The notes beneath the pieces were generated by a model. It had not been told where the DNA came from and ran no database searches. It worked only from the letters and a program-made list of their open reading frames with translations. Positions 12,933 to 25,000 of a stretch of DNA of 64,000 nt are shown in pieces (position 1 is the first letter of the stretch; the number at the start of each line of letters is the position of its first letter). The position numbers were made by a program, and so were the translations under genes. The stretch lies in NCBI GenBank assembly GCA_035610835.1, contig CM069450.1:31223551-31287550 (forward strand), read 5' to 3'. This DNA comes from Ophiura sarsii. Taxonomy: Eukaryota > Echinodermata > Ophiuroidea > Amphilepidida > Ophiuridae.

Positions 12933-13020
12933 CTCAAGTTTACATTGCAGTATAAGCAAACTGGTTCATGTGCGACAAATTCTCAATGATGAGTGGGTCT
13001 CCACTTGGGGGCTCATCAAT
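12933..13020 (-). CDS. AQR: AQR exon E27, last recognised coding exon with stop TAA (12940-12942)
   Basis: The exon reads [26 protein letters not shown] and then TAA. It matches the human stretch [25 protein letters not shown], after which human AQR goes on for roughly 100 poorly conserved acidic residues. The acceptor is atttag. Two donors are visible: gtaagt after the stop (exon end 12,933) and gtaaac inside the last codon (exon end 12,944). The first leaves the stop in place and sends splicing into a 3' UTR exon. The second removes the TAA and extends the protein. Confidence 0.85.
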
Positions 13021-16000
13021 CTAAATAGTAAAAGATGAAACCAGATAAAAGATGATCAAAGATTTAAAACAATATCTATGGGTGTATGAACCTTTGAAGT
13101 AGTAGTCATATTGTTTTGTATTTGTATATAAAACATTGCTTACATTAAGGTGGTTAATTCGGCTCTGATTTGCTTCAAAATAGCAGAGGATGTGTATATC
13201 GAGAAGAAAAGAAGATATGCCAAGTATGAATTTTTTTCTCCAAAACGGTGTTTGTTATTTACACATTTTTTGTTATTTGAAAAACCATTGACTTACTTCA
13301 GGAGGCATTGCCAAATGCCCAAATATTGCCGGATTTCAGAAAACACATAGTTTTGTAAATATTTTTTTCTCTTCTCTAAATCAATGTATGCTAAAACATC
13401 AAGGTATTACACAAATATTTTCCCCACAATTGAGTGGTAAAGGATAGTATTTTCCCTGGGCATGTTAGTATTTTTTCACTTTTTTCTAGAAACACTATTT
13501 TGCCAAATTAGGTGAATTTCTACAAAAAAAACCTACATGTTCAATTTGTACAAAAAATCATATAAAAGGTAATTAATTTGAGAAAATTCTCTTGTGAGTT
13601 TGTCCCAATTAAGTGTTTCTAGACTTATTAACAGCCTTTTAAAAAATGTCCCTAAAATGTTCTGAAAAGCATGAAAATTTCTATTTCCCTATACATTGTA
13701 CAGACATTTACTATACTTTTGTATAGACAACCTTTCCTGAAACCAACAAAATCTGAACAAAATTTCCTGAAATCAGGAAATTTTCTGAAAAGTGGCATCT
13801 CTGGCTTATTCCATTTTACCAATTGACATACCTTTCTCGTAGCTGGATAGCTTTCTTCTGGAGCCAAGTACAGTTTCATAGGGCGTTCCATCAACTATAT
13901 CAACAAAGACAAAATAAATATGCATGTGTCAAATCAAGTCTATCAGGTAAGGTTGCATTATTTCAATTGGATGAGAACAGAATATCCCAGATTGAGTCTC
14001 ATCATAAATAGTGCATTCTTGACAATCAACAACATTATACAACGGCTTGGTATTAGGCCCCCCAAAAAAAGTTGTGTTGCCCTCAACGATCGACCCTATA
14101 ATTATAAACTAGGGTCGGATTTTTTTTTTTAACAGTTTTTTTAAACATTTTTTAAATATTTTTTTTAATATATAAATTTGATCTTTAAGTGTCTACATAT
14201 TACTATTTCTTGCTTGAAATGAACAAGTAAGCTTAAATAAATGTTTTTAGACTATTATCACACTAGAAACATTAGTTAAAATTGATTTAGGGCCTATACC
14301 AATTTTGTCTCACCAAAAAACAGTTATTTTTCAGCCAAGAATTTTTTTTTAAAAAAATGACCAACCGACCCGATTTTCAATTTTTATCACTTGAGGACAA
14401 CACAACTTTTTGGCCTTATTGTAGTTATCGATTTGAGGTGATAAACAGAAGTACTACCGTAATGTGTATAGACATCTCTACAATCCAGGCAATGATTTCT
14501 ACTCCATGCGAATGGAGGAACACATATCGCTGCAATTCTCCAAGAATAGGTTTATTTTCATCAAATTAGTACCACCTTGGGTGCTTTGGACTACTGTAAC
14601 ATGGACATTTTTGCCCTACATTAATTTTTGCGCTTTTCGCACTCCAAGCACAAATCGTTTTTTATCTCTCCGTGCACAAACGTAATCCAAGTGTACGCGC
14701 GAGATTATGGCCATATGCATGCGGTTTTGGTCACACGCACATGTCACGCAAATGATGCACACGGTTGTTGCCTTCATGTGCACCCGTGTCCTTCTGTATT
14801 CATTCGCTGTTGTGAGGAGGCTTTGCCAATTTGGTAACTGCTGAAACTGTAGTGAAACTACTGAGATATAAAGACAAAGTAGACATAAGGAAGACCTAGA
14901 AGAGAAACTCTGCAAAATGAGCCGTATCACATTGCTGAAGACTTAACATCGGCTGATTGTCTGAAAAAAGTCTGTGCACTATAATACAGGATGTATCAGA
15001 ATGAACTATACCGTGTTTCTAAAATACATAAAAAATACAAAATGATTATTGTTTTAAATTTAAACACCTGCAATATAAAGGTGAACATGTTTCCTACATT
15101 ATTTATATTTCATTTTTATTAAAATATATCTTTTGTTCTCGTGTCGCAAGACTTAATCAAAAATTGGTGAAAAACATGTTTTCATTTGTTAGCTCAAAGA
15201 ATTCACAGACCTGGAAAAGCCATCGGCAAATCTGATATATTTTTAATGCATGGTTTCTTCTCACGCATATTTTATATCAACTACTTTTATTATTTAAATT
15301 GATCATTTCAACCAAAATTGAAATCTGCCATCTTAACCAGAAAGTCTGTATTTTCAATCAGAAATGTCCGATTTTCAAAATCTAAAATTCTTATGAAAGC
15401 TGGGCGTTTGCGCAAGATATATGTGAAAACGGTTTGAACAATATCGATCGAATTCATACCGTAATAAATCATATTGCCTTGGTATAGTTCATTCTGATAC
15501 ACCCTGTTAAAGGAAGGCGTTAAATTATGTTTCATTGCTAGAATGTGGAGAGATAGAAATGGAAAACCAGCATTGTTCTATGACAAATCAAATCATACAG
15601 GGTGAGTCAAAAAAAAGTTTAGTCAACTTCAGCGATTTTCTTTTTTAGAAAAAAATATTCGTTTGTTTTCCAAACAATTTACTACGGTATAAAGAAAATT
15701 AATTAGCTTTAATATGAATTTTATTTGGTTTAGATTGGTTGAGGGAAACTTATTTTACGCTGTTTTGAATGAAAGTGACAAATTTAACGTCCGAACACGA
15801 TTTAATCCATATTTCATGTTTTAATCTATTAGGAGACAATTTTGAACAAGTCTATTGTCTACTTAATTCTTTTAATAAACAAGATGTGTAATGCTTTACA
15901 TCATAATCCTAGTAAACATTATTAAGCTCGTAAAGCTTGAAATTAAAAACCGTGTTTTTGGAAAACAGCTCCTGTACAGAAATAGTCATATTTACTTAAC

Positions 16001-19000
16001 GGTATCATCAAATAGCGCGATTTTTTTCCAGATGATAGCAAAGAAATGGTGCAATCATTTAAAGTTTTGTTTGCCTTGATTTTGTGGTCAGAAATATTTT
16101 TTTGATTTTTTCAATTAGGGTAAACTTTTTTTTGACTCACCCTGTACATTGAATTGAATAAAATAACACAATGACATCAATCTCTACTTACGATGTTGAA
16201 GGTGGGAGTGAGTTCGTAACAGTTCTGGAACAGTGACGCCTTCGCAAACACGTACAGTCCTAGTCTAGCACGAGACATGGCCACTACCAATCTTCTCACG
16301 TCCCTGTTAACAGTAATGTAAAAAACGAGCGATACACATTATTACGATTTCATAAATAACAAAACTAATTAGAAGATAATGACTGCATATCAGATGTTTA
16401 GAGGTAACTGTGAAGAATCAAAACATTTTCACTTTGGAACTGGATGGTACTACGAATGAGAGGGAGATGCAGGAGGAGGAAGAAGAGTCTAAACACACTT
16501 TTTAGGGAAATAAAAGACTAAAATAGTTTATACAAAGGTGGCAACTGATAAGACCACAACCGATGATACAATCCCTCTCAGAATGAGTTGAAGGCTCCAG
16601 CATTCTCTAGATTGTGCACCCCCTGTTCTATGGGAAAACGGACCTCTCAGGTAGGTTCGGTCGCGATGCTCGGTCGGTCATTGTTTTTCTCTTCAACAAT
16701 TTTAGCAAAATTTAAAAAATATAATACCAACAATTCTTTTAAGAAAAATAAAAAAATGGTTAAAAAATGTGTCAGTTGGGTCCATAGAACAGGGTTTTTT
16801 TGTTGCCCAAGTATGATGTTAAACTGATTTACAATCTTTGAGCTTTTTTTATGTTCAATGATTGTAAATCAGTTCCAGATGAAAAGGCAGACTGTTGCTA
16901 CTCTTCCAGGATAAATTGAAACAGGATAAATGTTACTCCTTACCTGAGATGACCTACAGCCCTCGTACGCACAAGTGACAAGAGGATATAGTCATTCTGT
17001 TGTCCCTGGAAACGATCTACAGTCGTCACCTGTCAATTCAATATACACACAGATTTGTGTTACATTTACTTCAAAGAGATATTTTTTTACTTTGACATTT
17101 TGCTTTACCCCTTAAATAAAAACTTGCCATTAAACCTGTATTCCTACAGCACTTTCCTAAAGCAACATCGGGCTACTAAATCATAGGTTTAGTAACACTT
17201 TTCATCTATCCTACTATTAGTACTTTTTTCAAAGTGCTGCCAACATTCTTGTTTACCAATGTACTAATGGAATCAAGCTACTTTTCACTTTTATGCCGAG
17301 CCAAGAAACTTTGTGTTGGGCTTGGCAAAAAAATGGAATACTTAGGCCAAGAAAAATAAAATCTGTCTCAAATACCCTGCACTTATAAATATGTGGAGTC
17401 ACTTTTGCCGCATAACCCTACACAATGAGCCCAATTTTGAGCTTTTCTTTTTTTTAGTTGTCTGAAAAAAATAGAAAAATATTGGTTCCGAAAGGACCAA
17501 TAAAAATTGGGCCAAAAAACAATAAAATTTCTGCATTAAGCATAGCTATTTTTTCTAAAATAACAAACAAAAAACGCATATCGCATAGCTATTTTCCCAA
17601 ATGTATGTGAGACAGACTTTCTTTTTGAGCTCATACAAAATTGGGCTACTTTTGGTCGTGGGTCAACAGCCAAAATGTCACTTAGTTGGCAACACTGTAC
17701 CCACCTTGTTAGGTCTACCAATCAATGAATTCTCTGAACATCTTCTATTGATGACATCTCTGATGAGGTGTTTCTGTCCATTATAGGTTGTCAGTATGCT
17801 TATGCTATCTGCCGGGATACCGACACGTCTCATGTAAACAAACAGTGCCACTACATACTCGGCCTCGGAATGGTTCTACAAATATTAATATCAAAAATGG
17901 TTCGAATTAGGGGATGTTCAAAATGCCATGATGGAAGAGAAAAAAAATTGACCTAGGAGAAGACATGCTAATTCTTCCTACTAAAAGCTATTTGAAGTTG
18001 CCATGATCTATTGACACACAATTTCTTATAAACTGCTTTAAAAAAAATCTTAATTCTTTTTTCCAATCGTCAACTATTCGTGTATTTCTAGATATATTCA
18101 TTCATATTGTGTAACATATCAATGGAAAGCTGTTCATTTTACAATGATACCCAATTTGTAGCAATCAGTTGTTCTAGTCTAGTTCTCAGCCATTTGCTTG
18201 AGCATATAGTGAGGTCTCAATCAAAATGTGCCAAAATCATCAATATTTTGTGCTCAAAAAGTGAAAAGTGCATCACTCTACACTGTAATTGCCAATGTAA
18301 CACTACGATGAACAGATGACAGAGTTGTTCTTTTGAGCACAGAATAGTGGTGAATTTGGCAAAATAGAGGCACTCTTTGAAAATGTTTATTACAATAGCT
18401 TTAACCATAACCCATCATAGGGTTTGTAGCTATAACGCTAGGGAGGGAACACAGGACAAATAAGGACAGAAAAAATGGTGTGTGCCGCCCCGGGAATCAA
18501 ACCCGAGCCACGGCGGCCAGAGTTCAGGTGATCGTGCATCTCGGTACGGGGGTCGCGTTACCAAAATTAACTTTTTGGCGTCCATATATACATTTGCGTG
18601 ATTGCGCAATGAGATGGGACTGGGCGTCCACTGGCACGGTGCTTCTGTTGGATTTTGTTGGATTTAGCATGGTTAGGGTTATGGTATCCAGGAATTGTTT
18701 GACTATCTGTATTACCTGATAGAAGTATGCCGTAGATTCTGAGCAGGGTTAGGGTTATGGTATCCAGGAATTGTCTGACTATCTGTATTACCTGATAGAA
18801 GTATGCCGTAGGTTCTGAGCAGGGTTAGGGTTATGGTATCCAGGAATTGTCTGACTATCTGTATTACCTGATAGAAGTATGCCGTAGGTTCTGAGCAGGG
18901 TTAGGGTTATGATATCAAGGAATTGTCTGACTATCTGTATTACCTGATAGAAGTATGCCGTAGGTTCTGAGCAGGGTTAAGTTTATGGTATCCAGGAATT

Positions 19001-22000
19001 GTCTGACTATCTGTATTACCTGATAGAAGTATGCCGTAGGTTCTGAGCAGGGTTAGGGTTATGGTATCAAGGAATTGTCTGACTATCTGTATTACCTGAT
19101 AGAAGTATGCCGTAGGTTCTGAGCAGGGTTAGGGTTATGGTATCCAGGAATTGTCTGACTATCTGTATTACCTGATAGAAGTATGCCGTAGGTTCTGAGC
19201 AGGGTTAGGGTTATGATATCAAGGAATTGTCTGACTATCTGTATTACCTGATAGAAGTATGCCGTAGGTTCTGAGCAGGGTTAAGTTTATGGTATCCAGG
19301 AATTGTCTGACTATCTGTATTACCTGATAGAAGTATGCCGTAGGTTCTGAGCAGGGTTAGGGTTATGGTATCAAGGAATTGTCTGACTATCTGTATTACC
19401 TGATAGAAGTATGCCGTAGGTTCTGAGCAGGGTTAGGGTTATGGTATCCAGGAATTGTCTGACTATCTGTATTACCTGATAGAAGTATGCCGTAGGTTCT
19501 GAGCAGGGTTAGGGTTATGGTATCCAGGAATTGTCTGACTATCTGTATTACCTGATAGAAGTATGCCGTAGGTTCTGAGCAGGGTTAGGGTTATGATATC
19601 AAGGAATTGTCTGACTATCTGTATTACCTGATAGAAGTATGCCGTAGGTTCTGAGCAGGGTTAAGTTTATGGTATCCAGGAATTGTCTGACTATCTGTAT
19701 TACCTGATAGAAGTATGCCGTAGGTTCTGAGCAGGGTTAGGGTTATGGTATCAAGGAATTGTCTGACTATCTGTATTACCTGATAGAAGTATGCCGTAGG
19801 TTCTGAGCAGGGTTAGGGTTATGGTATCCAGGAATTGTCTGACTATCTGTATTACCTGATAGAAGTATGCCGTAGGTTCTGAGCAGGGTTAGGGTTATGG
19901 TATCCAGGAATTGTCTGACTATCTGTATTACCTGATAGAAGTATGCCGTAGGTTCTGAGCAGGGTTAGGGTTATGATATCAAGGAATTGTCTGACTATCT
20001 GTATTACCTGATAGAAGTATGCCGTAGGTTCTGAGCAGGGTTAAGTTTATGGTATCCAGGAATTGTCTGACTATCTGTATTACCTGATAGAAGTATGCCG
20101 TAGGTTCTGAGCAGGGTTAGGGTTATGGTATCAAGGAATTGTCTGACTATCTGTATTACTGATAGAAGTATGCCGTAGGTTCTGAGCAGGGTTAGGGTTA
20201 TGGTATCCAGGAATTGTCTGACTATCTGTATTACCTGATAGAAGTATGCCGTAGGTTCTGAGCAGGGTTAGGGTTATGGTATCCAGGAATTGTCTGACTA
20301 TCTGTATTACCTGATAGAAGTATGCCGTAGGTTCTGAGCAGGGTTAGGGTTATGATATCAAGGAATTGTCTGACTATCTGTATTACCTGATAGAAGTATG
20401 CCGTAGGTTCTGAGCAGGGTTAAGTTTATGGTATCCAGGAATTGTCTGACTATCTGTATTACCTGATAGAAGTATGCCGTAGGTTCTGAGCAGGGTTAGG
20501 GTTATGGTATCAAGGAATTGTCTGACTATCTGTATTACCTGATAGAAGTATGCCGTAGGTTCTGAGCAGGGTTAGGGTAATGGTATCAAGGAATTGTCTG
20601 ACTATCTGTATTACCTGATAGAAGTATGCCATAGGTTCTGAGCAGGGTTAGGGTTATGGTATCCAGGAATTGTCTGACTATCTGTATTACCTGATAGAAG
20701 TATGCCGTAGGTTCTGAGCAGGGTTAGGGTTATGGTATCAAGGAATTGTCTGACTATCTGTATTACCTGATAGAAGTATGCCGTAGGTTCTGAGCAGGGT
20801 TAGGGTTATGGTATCCAGGAATTGTCTGACTATCTGTATTACCTGATAGAAGTATGCCGTAGGTTCTGAGCAGGGTTAGGGTTATGGTATCAAGGAATTG
20901 TCTGACTATCTGTATTACCTGATAGAAGTATGCCATAGGTTCTGAGCAGGGTTAGGGTTATGGTATCAAGGAATTGTCTGACTATTTGTATTACCTGATA
21001 GAAGTATGCCGTAGGTTCTGATTCACCACTGCCGCCGTCCACATTGACCAGTTGGAAGTCATAATGAAACCCTGGATTAGCCTTGCGGAACTCTGGCATG
21101 AGCTTCACGTGAGGCAGATTGGCCAGCTTCTTGTAGCGCCAATTGTAGAGGCTGGCGATACTAAACATCAAGATAACAAAATGTGTACATTTTTAATATT
21201 TGAAAGGCCAGAAAAAATGTAAATTTCTCTTTCGAGTATGTAACTTTAAAATTGTCCCTTTTAAGGAGAATATTTCCATTCATCCAAAGCTAGAAATTCA
21301 AAGCAAAATCTCCCTGGAACCTCCAGGTTCTTGAGGACCCCATTTTTCACGCCATGAATATTTGATAAAGCTAACCCAGAAAGATACTCTCCAAATTAAT
21401 GTTTTGAATCTATTCAGTGCCTTTTTGAAGAGTCTACATGACCTTGTCATGTCACTGCTACTGACAGTAGGGCACCAACTGCCTACGTTGCGAGATTATC
21501 CTCTAATGATGCGAACTACGAGTTATTCACATAATGAGAAGAGCTTTTATTTGTTTGAATTTAACAGACATATGGAGAACAGACTTATGGAGTCAAGAAG
21601 ATTCCTTGGACTGGCGGCGATGAATAATAGTTGGTACAGAGAAATACAGAAAAAAACAGTGAAAGGGATTAAGGTCGGGAAGAGAATGGGTAAGTTTGGA
21701 ATAATTTTGTTGTCTATCTCTGGCCGCTATGTTCCTGTCGTCAAAGAATTTGTTACACCCCTTGTTCAATAGAAAATTTTACAACACCATTAAGCGGGGT
21801 GTGGACCCTCATGTATAGCCTCCGTAAAACTGTAGTAACTTCTTCATTATTAATTTAATCTTTATAATTTTTTCTTTTTTTTGGAAGAAAAGGGTTCAAT
21901 GAATCCAACCATGATCATGAAATTGACCATTTTGGAGACCAAAAAGTGCCAAAAATGTGATTTTTATGATTTTGGAGGTATCTTCACGCAAATGTGTTCA

Positions 22001-25000
22001 AAAAATAAATACGATACTAAAAAAAAGCTTTCTAGGGAATTGTATTAGGATTATAATAAAACTAGTATGACAAAATTTACAGAACCTAAAATGGGTCAAA
22101 AACATGTTTTTTATAATTTTTATGATCATGGTTGGATTCATTGAACCCTTTTCTGCAAAAAAAAATAATACTTTTATATAGATTAAATGAATAATTAAGA
22201 CGTTACAGCAGTTTTACGGAGGCTATGCTGAGGGTCCACAGCCCCCTTAAAGGAAATATAACCCTGGATTGGTTCTCTGTTTAGTTGGCTGTAGGCAAGA
22301 GAAAATGAGACATGTAACAAGAGAAGGGCATACAGTGTAATCAATCGTGGTCAACTGCTTTTTAACCCATGTCCTTGTATGGCCACAACTTTATTGTGAT
22401 GATATCTTGATGGCGCTGTTTGTTGTCTGCTTAGGAATAGACTGAATTGACATTTACACAGAATTGTTAGACAAAATCATGACAAATTGTGCGGTTTTGA
22501 AAATTATCATAAAAAACGTATGTGTTGCATGGTTTTTACCACCCTGAATATGATTAAATCACATTTGATTCTTTTCTTTATTTCTTTTTAGCTTAGCTTG
22601 TCACCTCACTTTAAATATACACCATTGCTGTTGTGTCTGACAGACTTGATGCAAGTCTATAACTAAGCAGACGACAGACAGCGCTACAACGCCATCAAGA
22701 TATGATCACACATGAGTTTAAGTTCCCGGATGAAGTAGCTTCCGATCGGCAATTTGAGTTGCACACCCCTGCTGCAACCCTGCCCACACAATTTAAACTC
22801 ATTAACACTTTATGTGTCTATTCACCCACCTTGATCTTGCTCTGCCCTGAGCATCCAGGTCTACAGTGGGCACGCCAAGGCGCACAAACCGGGTAAAGAG
22901 ACTCTGTTCCATGTTGGAGAACTTCTGGAAGGCCATGTTCTTGATAACTGGTGGCAGCTGGTGGTGGTCGCCTATCATGATCCAGCGCTTGAGACGATTG
23001 AACCCATCCTCTGGATTCTAAGAAATTTAAACAAAAGCATAACAATTATAGATACTTGGAAGACATTAAACTTGAGGTATATTGATGAACCTACCTTTTG
23101 GAGAGAAAAGTAATATTTTATATAGCTTAACCTTAACCCTGGTGGAGAGATTTTGGTGCCCACATATGAGCTCGGCCGATGACGTCACTCAAATCAATGT
23201 GAAAGCATGCGCTTGGTGAGAGGACCTTTTGTAGTCATTTTTAGTATTTAGGGGGTTAATGGAACAAGTGGATATATGTTGGTGTGGATCGGGGGAGGGG
23301 GACAAATTGAGGGATTTTGAACAAACAAACCACCGCGGTCCGACACGGATTCGATCCGCAGACCTTCCGCACGCCACATACACACTCCTACCGATTGAGC
23401 TAACAGAGCTCGCCCGGACAGTAATTTCATGCCCACATAAGAGCTCGGTCGATTATGTCATTCATATCAATGTGACAGCATGCTCTTGGGGAGACACATA
23501 AAAACACTTGGAGAGCAATTTAAATGAAAATGACAGTGTTTATGATGGGCCTTCGTGTAGAAAAGTAAATATGATGTGAACAAATTGGGTTGAAATTGGG
23601 TTATCCACCTTACCTGCAACAGCAGAGGAATAAATGTCTCAATCTCCAATATCTGGGCGGATTCCTCCATCAATATGTTGTCATACTGCCAAAATAAATC
23701 AGGACAAAGTAAAGGTCATTATATCAGATTTCATACTGCTATTCCTTGACGAACAAGGTTTGCTGGAAGTGAGGAGCCAGTATCCAAACTGGTGCACTGG
23801 ATTCCTGCCCTGATGTTGATCAACTTTCTCAAGCAAGACCATGGGTTGGAAACCTGTAACATCAAGACAGCGATGAAAGACCGAAAAGTGTGGAGCGCCA
23901 TCGTAGATCAGAAACAACACCCGAGTTAAGCAAGTAAGTAAGCATTTCTTGTGGCACAAACCAATCTAAATTGTCCATTTATTTCACATAAGGACCTTTC
24001 CCCGACAATTATTTCAACCAAGTTTTGTCAATAATCTAAGAAATTTTGTTGGAAATATGAGATTGTACATGTTTGATTATACACAACTGATTTTCTACAG
24101 GGATGCAAGTTGGTGATTGATTCATTTCCTGAACTTTTTACACGAGCTTAGGCAGACGGCCCTAGCGTTTGGGTACGGCATCAAACTTTTATAGGGGCTC
24201 ATCTGGAGAATGCGTTTTAAGATTCCCCCCCCCCAAAACCACATGTTTGCCGATTCTGTAAATGCAAAAAAATAACAACAAAAAAGCAACAACAAAAAAG
24301 CGTCACACCATTTAAGTGTTCCCTATTTCTATCCTCACCTGAAAAGTGACATCTACCAAATCTCGTCTTTTGAGGGCAGCGTGCGTGCAGGTCATGGCGA
24401 TGATCTTAGCTTCCTTGATGAGCAGATATTTGGATCGATCACGTCCGCTGCGTAGTAACTCAAATGCCCGGAACTCCTCCAGTTGTTGGAACATCTTCTT
24501 GATATGGCGATAGCATCCCTCCGCTTGGTCCATGTCATAATCGTAAGAGACGCCTTTGAAGACGGGCTGAATGTTTCGTATCGGGAAAAATAAAATGTAA
24601 GAAATAGGCACATTTGATTTTACAGGGTATGTCAAAAAAGTGTTCCATGAGTTAGAAAATCAATTAAAATACATCTCACGTCATAATTTGAAAACGGAAG
24701 CTCCAAAATGGATAGAAAACATTCTTATGGCACATTAAAGATTGATGAACATGATTATTAGTATTTCACGAACAGTTTTTATATTTTTCATGGCCAAAAT
24801 AATCATGTTTCAAATAAGACACACCCTATAAGCATCTTCTTGATATGTCGGTGGCATCCTTCCGCTTGGTCCATGTCATACTCGTAAGACACGCCTTTGA
24901 AGTTGGGCTGAAAGATTCATATCGGGGAGGGCGGGGGGGGGGGGGGGGGGGGGGGGGGGGGTGTAAATAATAGGCAAATTTGATTGTATGTTTGGATAAT

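Noticed and set aside
18480..21030. Array considered as a CRISPR-like or chromosome-end telomeric repeat
   Set aside because: The genome is eukaryotic, there are no unique spacers, and the units are contiguous 76-bp copies that include coding exon sequence. TTAGGG occurs only twice per unit.
20890..21171. Extension of exon E22 to the left past its CAG/GT boundary ([17 protein letters not shown]...)
   Set aside because: The human alignment stops at YFYQ and resumes in E23, and the extension is minisatellite translation ending in a stop.
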